This document shows positions 1-12,300 of a stretch of 64,000 nt of DNA, one piece after another. This stretch comes from Anthonomus grandis grandis (lineage: Eukaryota > Arthropoda > Insecta > Coleoptera > Curculionidae), in the NCBI RefSeq assembly GCF_022605725.1, contig NC_065554.1:19239100-19303099 (forward strand). Reading direction: 5' to 3'. Positions within the stretch are counted from its first letter, which is position 1. Every line of letters begins with the position of its first letter. The translations under genes and the position numbers were made by a program. The notes beneath the pieces are model-generated. The model did no database searches. It saw only the letters and a list, made by a program, of their open reading frames with translations, and was not told the DNA's origin.

Positions 1-2694
1 AGTTGTGAATAATTGGTGACAGCACTTCTCAGTAATTCTTTGAGATACTGGTTATTTAATACTGATTGGTGTTGAGATTTCACAAATCTTCAAGTGGAAT
101 AAATTGATTTACATAAGAACTTTGTTCCTGATATTGCAATAATTTGACAAGCCAATGTTTTTAAGATACTTCGATTTATTTAGATACTTCGATTCTGGTA
201 CAAATTTCCAAAATAAACAACTAATAATAATAATAATCAAAATTCGACTTATATTTTAATTGTAGAGCTTGATCTTCTTTATCTCTATTAATGCCAGTTC
301 TCGAGATGCTTTTTGGGTTATAATTATAATGAAAATAGAAAACTCACCTTGAATTATGTCAATATTCCTTTTGGCTTTTTTATATACTTGTTAAGTTTTC
401 CTTGTTGAATATTGGAACAATTTTTTTTAATTTGAGGAAAATGACAACATTGAACACAAAATGTATTATTTTTAATGCCTTTTTAAAAAAGGTAGCAATT
501 TAAGAAAGGAAGAAAGAAATTGGCTATATTACGTAAGACAAAATCTTTTGTACAAGCATTAGAAAAATTAAAAAATTACAAGTTTGGAAACTAAATATAT
601 GCTGTGAGAGATTACATATTATTTCCCTAGCAATTGTAAATTCAGTGTTTGCAAATGTTCCAGGACATCTTATAACCACTTGTCATTGTTTAATTTAGAA
701 TAAGTGATTTATTTTGTTTTCTTAGAAATGCAGTTATAGGATCAAACAAATCTACAAAAATTAAACATTGTAGCTAAATAACCAACCAACAATGCAAAAG
801 AGGTCAATGTCATTTGGTCAGTTTTTCAAGTCAAGTTTTTCATCCTTTAATTCTTCAAAGAAATTTTTGAATTGTCCATGATTTTTTGCATTGGTGCTAA
901 TGTAATTTACAATGTGCAACATTGTTTTCATAACATCATGTTAAAAATTTTGTAACAAGATATTGATCATTGTTCAGTTGTGTGTCTCGAGATGGGAATT
1001 TGCGAAACAACTTTGTGCAATGCTGCATTATTTGGATCTAAAACTTTAAATATATTTTTCAAGTTTTTTTCATGTATGTATTCATATAATGTACCAGTAT
1101 TTTCCTTGGTATCACTCATTGGTGGTGGTTTAACCTGTCTACCGAGTCTTAAAGCTTGATCTTTGATCTATTTTTTTATGTATTTTTCCTACAATTGTGG
1201 TTTATCTCATCTTATTATATAGTTACTGGATGGGTTTTATTTTATTATTGTAATTTTAATTGTAATACTTTTTTTCTATATTTTGACTTGTGTAAGAGTT
1301 TGTTGTTTTTTTTGGCATGAATAAAAAAATTAAATAAATTTAATAAAGTCTTCCTCTTCATACAGGCGTTTGGCAGAGGCAATAGCAAAACTGGATTGAG
1401 CCACCTTATTAGCTTAATTGCTAAAAGTTATCAAAGTTTACCGTTGTTTATTTAAATTTGATTTTAAAGAAGCAAAATTTATCTGATCTTAATTTGGAAT
1501 GTGGTAGATACTGATTAGAAAACTAATGATGATTGGTTTCATAATGTCGACGTAAATTACATACTACAAAATCCAGATTACAAATTGTATCTAAAGCAAA
1601 AGTGATAAAAGCTGTTTCCACTAGAGTACAATGTCAACTGTTCATTGCAGTGACAGTTTACAAATTGTAAATCGGTTTGGATTTAGACGATTATGCCAAT
1701 GTTTATGTTCATTCGCGCAGTTTTTGATGAGTCATCATTTTTAACTTGGACAGAAATTAAATTTGTTATAACATTGCACATAGTCTTTCATTTAATTTAC
1801 ATGTAGTCATTAAAAAGATCTGAAGAAGAAGCCTGAAAAAAAATAAAAGAAGGCGAATTTTATTTTTTCAAGCCCTTTGGCACTATTTTTTTTAGTTCCC
1901 AATCTCTTGAACAAAGAATCAATTTTACTTTGATCCAGATTCAATTGACCTAAAAAAACTGATAAATCCTTAAAAAAAACTTTACTTTAACTAGGAATAA
2001 TTTAAAATGGCTTGAATTATTTGAAATTATATTGCCAACTTCCTGGAAGAAATAAGAAAGGGTAATTTAAAACTTCTTTCAGATAAATATGCCTGAATAA
2101 TTTTTAAAAGCCTTACTTTTATTGTTTTGTATGTTTTTAGATAGAACAGTTTTAAGAATTAATTTGGGTATTTTTGTATATGCCATGACATAAATAGGTA
2201 CTATTGATAAATAGTTATTTTTTCATGTTACGTCGTTTACCTCAAATACAAATATTTGCATTTAAAGTTTACAATTTTTAAAAAAAAAAATTATGCTTTG
2301 ACCCTTAGGTAGAATTATAAACGAATGATAACTTTTAGCAAACTTAAATAAAAAAAAACCTTAAATACTACATTTAAAGGGATTATGAAAGAAGTTTCAG
2401 AGGGGACAACCTATCAGAGAAAATGAATGTTTGTTGTTACCACTTATTGATCATATTTTTTATACTAAAATGATCTGCCAGGATGCATTTTCAGGTTTAA
2501 ACTCATATTACAGAAATATTTAACTATTGTTATAATTTTATCCAATACTGTATCTAGTAATATGGCCTAAAAGTGCCTCATTTTTAATATGAAGCTGACC
2601 AAATCTGTTAATTTTGAATTCCTTCCACTTTTCTAAGAAAATTATGGTATCGACTTACCCACCTTGTAATAAAAAGAAACTGTTGTTTTCTTAG
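1..2694. other. Upstream/intronic AT-rich DNA without a recognised exon
   Basis: No exon is recognisable here. The first mip120 exon in the window begins at 2695 in a phase that needs a donor exon further left, so this stretch is most simply intron. At about 1290-1345 an AT-rich run ends in repeated AATAAA/TTAAAT-type words, like the 3' tail of a + strand LINE; no coding part of it was found. The rest is AT-rich with long homopolymer runs. Confidence 0.6.
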
Positions 2695-3371
2695 GCGCAT
2701 CTGGTCCTCAGACAATTAAACTGGTAAATCCCCAAGGGGAAGAAATCAACTTAAGCAATTTAACTATTAGGCAACCAATAACTGTTAAGCAACCGAACAC
2801 ATTAAAACCCGCATCACCAGCCAAACCAAAAAGCATATATAATGCAAACAAAAAAATCATCAATAGAAAACAGAAAGTAGTAACTTTAAATAAAGGATCT
2901 CAGCAATTTATGCTGGTTCAAAAAGCGGGGTCAAAAACAGAACAATTGCAACAGATCAAGGTGATTCAAACAGCTTCGGGACCCACAATAACAAAAACCA
3001 TGACTCTACAACAGGCCCAAGAGTTGGGCCTAATATCCGCCAACACAAAACTGGTTCAGAGTACCCCATCTGCCGGGGGTGCAAAAAGAACAGTTTTATT
3101 AAACCAGAAGGGGATTAAGTTGGCACCGCAAGGGACCACCACAACCACTAGTGGGCTTAAAACGGTGTCTTTGTCACAAATAAAACCGGGACCAGCAAAG
3201 ATATTACCGGCAACAGCGGGTGCTGCTACCAAAATAGGGCCACAAAGGATTATTTTAAAGGGTCCTGGTGGTACGATAAACCAGTTGCCGACCGGACAGT
3301 TGATTCAGATGACTGGTCCTCAGGGGTTGGCCAATGGACAAATACACACAATAAATGTACCTGGAAAAGGA
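2695..3371 (+). CDS. mip120 exon: Gln/Thr/Pro/Lys-rich region
   Basis: Acceptor TTTTCTTAG precedes 2695 and donor GTAAGT follows 3371. Two bases complete a split codon, then 225 codons are read from 2697 (ASGPQTIKLVNPQGEEINLS...). The product is low in hydrophobics and rich in K, Q, T, P and G, typical of the disordered N-terminal half of LIN54. The incoming phase shows that at least one more exon lies upstream. Confidence 0.9.
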
Positions 3372-6300
3372 GTAAGTTAAATTTATATTATACATATTTT
3401 TTTGATAAAAAGTTCTATAGTAGAGCCAAAGAGCAATTTTAGTACTAAATTCAGGGCCATATCTGGATTATTTTTCTTTGTTATTTATATAGTACCTGGG
3501 TACTTTGGTTTAATTCGCAGTGGTGTAGACTTAGAATATTGAAAGACTAGAACCAGGAAACAACCACTTTGTTTGAGTTCAACATGTGCTGATGGGAAAG
3601 GGAATGTTTTGTTTACAAAAATTGTCACCGATTCTCTATTATCAAGTTTACACACATTTTCCCAAGAGGAAATTTTACTATACTATATATTAACCCATAT
3701 AATAATTGAATTTAATTTATTTGTGTTGGATTTTGAATTAAAAATAAAAATAGGTATAACCTATTCTATAAGAGCAAAAATAACATCTTGAAATAAAAAA
3801 AAAAAAAAATTATTCCTAAAAAATTTGGAATGGCAACACCATAAGTAAAAGCTTAGTGACGCGCCAAATGTCATCTTATCAAATGGATTTCTATTTTACA
3901 TTCGACATTTGTGAAGTTCTGTGTTTTTCGTTTGAAAAAGGTTTTGATTTGAGTGTTTTTGTGAACTTTTACGATGTCAAAAAAACTTGTGGCATTTGTG
4001 CCGCACCATGGGTAAATACCGATACTGTCATAACATCATATCGAGAGAGAACCGTCATCATACACGTAGAATAGGGATCATACAAATAAACCTAAATAAA
4101 AACTTGAATATGAACTTAGTGTGTCTGAAGTATGAGAATCTTTATATTTTTAAATTCAAATACTAAATAAATTTTTTGAAAATACTTATCTATTAATAGG
4201 CTATAAATAATGAAAAACTCGAGTTTTGTCCATGTTTTTATTAACAGGACTCCATGGTTTTTTTGTTGTCTTAGCAGAAAAATGGAGTATTAAAATATTA
4301 AAAATTTGTATCTTAAAACAAGAGTTATTAAGAAATCTATTATAATTATAAAATATTTAATTTCCATAGAAATTCTTTTTATTAGATAGGTACCTTTACT
4401 CTAATGAAGGACGTTAAGAAAAACGCATAAAGAGTTCATAAACGGTAATATTGTTTATATTTAAAGCATATTCTATTATTAATACATATTTTTCATATAA
4501 ATATTTTTTGATGACGTCAGTGGTAAAGATTCCCTGTGTCGGTAGCATCAACAATGCGATCGAGCGGCATTGCAATGTTGTTGCGCTTTTCTCTAATATA
4601 CTTTATCTACATTTATTTAGCTCTGAATATTGACTTCTTTAAAGAGTATCTTATATTATATTGTTTTGTACCTATAAGTGACAAATTTTTATGCTATTAT
4701 AAAATATTTTTTTATTATTAAATATTTTTATATTTCTACATAAGCATTTGGCATCATTGCATCAGAGATATTGCAAGCTATGGCCATTTTATCAATTACA
4801 TATTGTTCCTTACGATCGCTTTTGTTCACGAGCGTTAAGGGTTCTGACTTTACTCTGTCCCCCTTAGAGTCTACATTTTTCTTAATCAAGATTTTCTGTC
4901 AATTTTCGTCGGGTGGTATAGAGTGTTCATTACTATGATACAATATTTGTCTAAGAGGTGGTAAAATATTTTTACACCATTGTTTAAAGACTTAAGCTCT
5001 CTTCAGTTTTCTTTGCTTGAAATGGAAGCAAGCCGTTTTCCACAAATACAGCATTCGAACCAATATGTAAGATGTTGAGTCGATTTTTTAGTTCTGTAGA
5101 TAGGCCATTTAAGTACATACATAAATACGGGATAGTATTGCCTCGCGATTTCATAATTTCGTCGGTCCATGCATTTGGGGTGGACCCGGATGACATTACC
5201 TGAATGAAACCTGTATTAATGCATGTTTCATCGTACATTTTGTTCCAGAAAAAAAAACGGTTAATTTGAACACACTGTTTTGAAAAAATCGAAGTCAAGT
5301 TCAGTTGAGCTCAATAAAAGGATAGTGTTCAATAAAAAAATGAAAAATAGAAAATTTTTCCGCCATCCTAAACATCAAATAAACCTTAATTTTCCTATTA
5401 ACCCTTTCTAGGTGCAATACATAAAATTTGTGGCCAGTACAACTCCAGAAGCCACTAAAAACACCGTCGCCATCGCGAAATCTGTAAAAAGTGCCATTAC
5501 TTCTACGGTAACCACCAACGTCCAAGATATCAAGGTACTTCCAGCTGATATTATTTAATTAATTGAAAACCAAAAATTTCTAATTTTCAGCCAATAACTA
5601 CAAACAAAATTTTCGGCAAAACCATAGTTAAACCGGTTGCTGCTTCTGCCGTGCCTAAACCAACGCAACTGATGATTATTCCTGCAAATATGCAAGTGGG
5701 TATTAATTTAAACCTTTTATTACTATTTAAAATAATAAATTTAACCATATATGTACCTAATTTATTAATTTCAATAAAAATGTATAATTTTTATAGTTTA
5801 AGTAATATAGTTGTAAGTAATTTTTGCTAGTGTCCAATGCCTTGGATATTTGTAAATATGAACCTAACATTTTATTTTTCCTATTCGTTTATGTTGGTTT
5901 TCCTAAAGTCTTACAAATTTTTGTTGTTGGAATAGTTAATAAACTTATTTTTATTTTATGACCATTTAGCTTCAAAAGGTGCCAATTATGAAACAAGCAA
6001 CCGCAATACAACCTAAGCCGGTCATCAATACACCTGTTGTGATAGCCAAAACAGTCGTAACCGAATCAAAACCAGATGGTAAGTTAGCGTAAATTAGTTT
6101 TTCAGCATCCAATACGAATATAATCTTTTAAATTGAAGTGTATTACTTATTTCAAAAAATATTCTAAATAATAAAAACTTTAAATGATTAACTGCAGAGA
6201 TTTTAACATAAGCAAACTTTTTTTAAATGAACTGCTTTAGCTCTTTGACGCATTATAAGTAAACCTTCATAACTAAATAAATTTCTATTTTAAACTAGAA

Positions 6301-9300
6301 TAACACAATTTGGATAATCAGTTAATAAGTTTATGCGTGACATTAATGCGAATTAGAGCAAAAACGCATTGGCATGTGTTTACACAAAAGTTTTAAGAAG
6401 AGGTTTTAACGTTGATATTAACCAGCTGTTTTTTATTGCCAACCTAATTTATTTTTAAGGTAAAATAAGAATCTTGCAGTCTCCCTCCACTTATTTATTA
6501 AACATTTAGTGATTTAAAATTCCCTACATGTTTCAAAGGCAGTGGTGTCCATCATCAGGGGGTAAAAGGTTTAAAATTGGTATTAGACATACGCTCCAGG
6601 GTTTGATTCCATATTAAAAAACCCTCTATTTATTATTATTGTTTTTATGATATTTATTTATTTTTTTTTTAATTTTGTTTATTTACATTATGTTGTTGAC
6701 AAGCTGCATAATCTATTTTTATTCAAAAATTTTTTCTCCGTCTTGGTTTTTAAATTTTTGTTAGTTGCTCATTACATCGAGATCATCCACATATTTAAAA
6801 CGTTTTAAAATAATGCGAATTACGAACGCTATAACGGTTTATGGGTGTTTATACATGCGTTTTATTTTAATTCGCATTTCGCTAATGCGCATTTACTATT
6901 GCGTGTAAACATGGTAAGTAATATAAATTAACTTGGGAAACCGATAAAGCTGACTATGGGTCTCAATGGAATGAATTTATAAATTTTTGGCAAGCAATAT
7001 AATTTTCAAAAAATACCTTTACTACATTTTAGTTTTTTTTCTCCTTTTTTAACAGCTGATGACAGAATAGGTTTATCTAAGATTTTGTTCATTTTATGCT
7101 GTATAGTACTGTAGGATCTTTATTTAGTTAATTTTAAATAACTTTAAATAATTATTATAACTTAACTTTTTTTTAAAGATAGTCAAGTATAGTATATGCC
7201 TTACCCCTAAGAAAAGCGTCAACTTTCATATTTGCCTCCTCCCCATAGTATATTCAATTCAAAAATTCAAATTCAAAACGTTTATTTGCCAATATCAAAA
7301 ATTACAACAGTTCTACTTATGATGTAAGTGAAGTTAGCAAATAGGAATGCATCTCGATTATAAAAACCGTTTCTCAAAAGTACCTCTGCAAGAGGCACTT
7401 TTAAGTGATACATCCTCAAGAAAAAGCAACAAAAAAGGAAACGAAATAGCAAGAAAACTAAAAAAAAAACCCTACTAATATTTCGATACTTTGATAGTGA
7501 GAGCTTAAAAAAAATTAAAAAAAAATACAATTTATTTATATTTAAGTACACAGGGCAGGGGTAGGCAGGAAACACATCCAATATATATGAATATAATAAT
7601 ATGATACAGGTATATCTTGTTAAATGCGAAACGAAAATGTAAGTGAAGACTCGACCCAGTACAGCTACATGAATATGACACAACCTGAATGAAAAGAGAC
7701 TGGAAAAAAGTCCTATTGACATTCATTTCAATACATATTTAATCATTAGGCATCATACTGTGACTGCATAAGCATATTTCTTATGTACTTCTTATACTTA
7801 TAAAGAGAATAATCTTTAACACAATGAGGCAAATTGTTCCACAAATGAACTGCAACGTAACTAAATGATTTTTGAAAAGCTGCTGTTGTATGCTGAGGAA
7901 CCCTAAAAATATTAAACCGTCTGGTATTATGGTTGTGTTCATGCACATTGAAAAGTTTTCTTAGATATGGTGGGTTTCCCGACTTTAAAATTCTGTATAT
8001 GAAAGAGTACATGTGATATTTGCGTCTATTTGACATTGAAAGAATAAAATGATTGTTAAGATATGGGGTAATATGACTTCTGTAGCAAATATTAAAGGAA
8101 AAACGCATACAGGAATTCTGCACTTTTTGAATAGAAGATGAGACTGCCGAAGTAATTGCATTATTGTAGATTACATCACCATAATCAAACAATGATAATA
8201 TTAAAGAGTTTACAAGAGAGCACAAAAAATACTTGGTTACACTCGGTAAGTGACGCTTTAGATTATTTAATGTATGACGCTTTAGATAATTTAAAGCGCA
8301 TATAAACAGTGGCAATTTTTTTGTTTATGTGGGCTGAAAAAGACAAAGTATTATCAAAAATAATACCCACATTCTTTGCTTCATTAACCACCGGTACTAC
8401 TGTACTGTCTATTTTAACCACAAAGTCTTGAGAAATATATTCTATGTTATTTCTATTGGATCTTAGAAATAAGAGACACGATTTTGAAGGGTTTAGTTTA
8501 AAATTATGATCCTTAGCATATATATGTAAATTATTTAAGTCGGAATTAAATTGTGTTTGTGAGTGTCGTAAGGAGTTTAATGAGAACGATGTAATCTGAG
8601 AATCATCTGCGTATTGTTGTAGTTTTGAATAAGATTTAAAATTTTTCATATCAGCAACGTATAATGAGAATAATAAGGGCCCTAATAGAGATCCCTGAGG
8701 TACCCCAGTGGTAACAGGAATAAATTCAGATTTTGAGTATAAGGGATGAGAATCAATCTCCACGCATTGAAACCTGCTGGTCAGGTAGGATCTCAGCAAG
8801 GCAATAGAAGTATTAGACAAACCAAAGAAATTTAATTTAGCTAGCAGCATATCATGATTTAGAGTGTCAAATGCCTTACTAAAGTCTAGCAAACATACGG
8901 CTGTTACTTGTTTTTGTTGTTCATAGTGCCTGGTATCATTCATATCCGTATATATCCGATATTATCCTATATTATTTTTCTTAAAGTTCCTATACATTTT
9001 GAATATTGCTATTTGTTTATGTTATCTTGGTTTTATTCAGTTCAGCCCGGAAAAACTCGCATGTACTTATGCCAATCCAGGTTCTGAGGTTTTTTAGTTA
9101 TAAGATTTTTCTTCTACCTACAATTCAACTACAATCTTCAACTACAATTCGTTCTCCTAGTACTTTTCCTTATAAGCCAGTTATATGGGTTTTGATCTGA
9201 TAAAAGTGTGCTCCTTTTTTCAGGGTATTCTTTTTATATACTTTTTCCATTGCTATAGTAACATTGCCATTTAAATTAATCAATAAAATATTGCTTAAAA

Positions 9301-12300
9301 CTAAGCAAACAGATCAAAACAAACTATAAATTCAATTGTGTTAAAAAGAGTAATAAAAATTAGGGATTTCGGAGGATTAATACACTGAAGCAATAAAAAA
9401 TGTCGCTTGTTAGTGCTTTAGTAGTTGAATCCAATATAAGTCACTATTTAGTGGTATAAAAGTTAAGAAATCGAGACTTTTGTTTACAAAATAAGACAGC
9501 TTTCCTATAACCTAAAGCTATACCTACTTTAACTCTCATAAATTTGATTACCTTGAAAAAAACATAAATATCTTGTCTGCTTATTTGGAATAGCCACAGT
9601 TTCAATTTATATCTAACTCATCTTTCATAAACAAAATCCTTCAGGTTATCAGGTAAAGCATTAAAAAATCTTGGCGTAAAATAGTTTTTGCATTTGTGCA
9701 CAGTTTTTCTTAATTTGCTTCTTTGTACAGTAAATCAGTTGAAAATAGTTTTGTTCTATTCAAATTATTTTTTAAATTAATTGTTAAAACCCATTTTTGA
9801 ATTACTTTGAGGTTTCTTAAGTAATTTTGCATTACAGCTCTTCAATTTCCATTCCATAGCTTATATAAGAATGAACCAACGAATAATATACGCCTTTAAG
9901 TTGTGCACAGGTCATAAAAGATATTAAGAATGAAAAACGTGATATCAATTATCTGATTTTGGATATCGTGTATTATTAATAATTATACCAACGTAAATGC
10001 TAATCTATTACTATACGGAGCTATTTAATACTATTCGTTTTGCGATTATACGTTTTTAGAAGTTTTAAATAATTGAAATTCCGGAAAACCACCCGAGTCC
10101 GATGTAAAGGGAACATATTTTGTTTTACTCTGGTTTAATGGTAGATTATTCATTTGAAACCAATTAAATATGCTGTTATTAAGATCCAATTTAGCCAACT
10201 TTTTTAAATGAGACCAAGTTTCCAGGGCAAAAAATGGATGTATCCTTGCAAAACTAACAACACTTCTCCGCCAATATAAGTAGGTCATTCATGTATATAG
10301 TAAACAAGATCGGTCCCAAAACAGTACCTGAGGTACTTCACACGTGACTGCCCTGACACTGCCCTTCAATTTGACGTACTGTAGCCAATCCTTCAAATAG
10401 CTTTGAAATAAATTGCATACACTACTCCTAATACCAATATAGTTTAATTTTTTATAAGTGTTTTAAGACAGACCTTTGCTAAGTCAACAAATATGCAAAG
10501 GATGAATATTTTTATCCAAAGAGTCATATAGTTGATCGGTAAGGGCAGCTATAGTACATCTTCGATTTTGTTTATGAGAAATAACATTTTGATTGACTAA
10601 TATGCAACCACTCTAAACTTAATTAATTTCCCAAAATTTTTTAAAATATTTGAAATTAGGAAGAAGAGTGAAAACACACCGTGTGAAATCTATGGTGAAA
10701 TTAAGTGAATTGAACTGTGACACAAATAGTTCACCCTTGAAGGAGTTTATGTTGAGGAATAAAGTAGAATTATGCCAAAAAAATATTCTTTTAATACTCC
10801 CGAGATTTATATTCATCCATGGGTTCTTTATGCATTTTCATCGTGTTTACATTAATTATGGTAAATGGGAAATATAGAAGCTACGCCCTCAATTCAAGTA
10901 ATAATATGGGATTGATTTTATGGGTATTAATTGAAAAAAAAAACGACTCGTTAACAAATATGAAGAAATAATTAATTTCTTATAATGAACTGTTGAATTT
11001 AATTTTTTTAAATAACATTTTATCGATTTTCATATTAAAAAAAAAATAAAAATCTCTGCATTAAGTAAGTACCCTACAGTAACGAAAAATTACTCAATCA
11101 ATTATCTCTATATATTTGAATTGAGGGATATTGGCCTATAATTAAATAATTCACTTTTAGATTTGGCTTTTGTGTGGTGGTTTAATTTTTCCAATTATTT
11201 ATTTATTAGGTAAATCGACAATTCGAAAACTTATATTTATTAAATAGTGGAGTCCATTTTTTATTCCATGAGATACTTCTTTCAGTGATTCTGATCGAAT
11301 ACCGTCTGGTCCTGCACTTTTTTTTAAATTTCAGTTGGCTAATTATACTCTTAACCTCTTCTTTGTTTTTTTTTAAATGCATCTCTTACACATCAAATGC
11401 TGTCTTGATATGATATCCCTTTGATTTCCCTTTGAGGCAGAAGAATGATTTGAGGGTGATATAGCATCTACGGAGAGCTTCTGATTATTCTTTAAAAAAA
11501 TTAATATGTTTTATGGTTAATATGTTATTTATTTACTTGTTATAAGGATCAACAGCTACAAGGCCACTTACAGATACTAACTCAATATACCCTTAAAAGT
11601 ACTGAAATAAATGATAAAAGGAAATGCAAAAATGAGCAAACACACTAATAAAATACAATAAATACCCAACACATCACTGATCAGTTCATTTCTGTTTCAG
11701 TTTACTTAGTATAATTTTTTTAAATTGATTCAGACTAGTTCATTTAATGTCAATATAGGAAGCATATAAGTTAAAATACTCACAAAGTTTATAAACGAGA
11801 GAATTTTTATAAAGGCTGGTTCGTGGATAAGCCAGATAAAATACAAGTAGATAAAAAATAATACTAATGAACTAAGAATCTCAGAAAAATCTATTTTGTT
11901 TTTTAGTATCTTGAGGGGTACAAAAATATTCTAATTCTTCTCTTAATCAGAGTCCATCAAAAACCTGTAACAAAAGACCATTATCACAGCTTCTCTGGGG
12001 ATATATACTACATTTCCTAAAATACATGCGATTCACAAACCTCCTCTGAACCATTGTCACCCAGATACTGTACTGGGGGGACCAAATAATGGACCCATAT
12101 TCCAAGATTGGCAAAATTAAGCTATCAAAATATTTTTGTACTTCAGATAAAATGTCTTTAGAAAATGGAAGAGTCGGGTCAAAAATTACTCCTAGATCTC
12201 TCTGCTGGGGTACTCTTTGAAGTTGTTCACCATTTAAGGTGTAATTAAAAATTATAGGATTAATACCTACTTAGGGTGAAGCACACCAATTTAAATGGAT

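Noticed and set aside
3868..4011. Possible alternative first exon of mip120 (ATG, 48 codons, GTAAAT donor in phase 0 with the exon at 5412)
   Set aside because: The peptide resembles nothing in LIN54, the reading frame has the composition of random AT-rich sequence, and other ATGs there give other phases. Fit by chance cannot be excluded.
4984..5298. 104-codon open frame on - strand in a mip120 intron
   Set aside because: Composition looks coding-like, but no known motif, no splice or promoter context, and antisense in an intron; could be an old element piece.
7282..7722. 146-codon open frame on - strand
   Set aside because: Hydrophobic, Phe/Leu-rich translation of the LINE 3' untranslated region, downstream of the RT stop; no domain.
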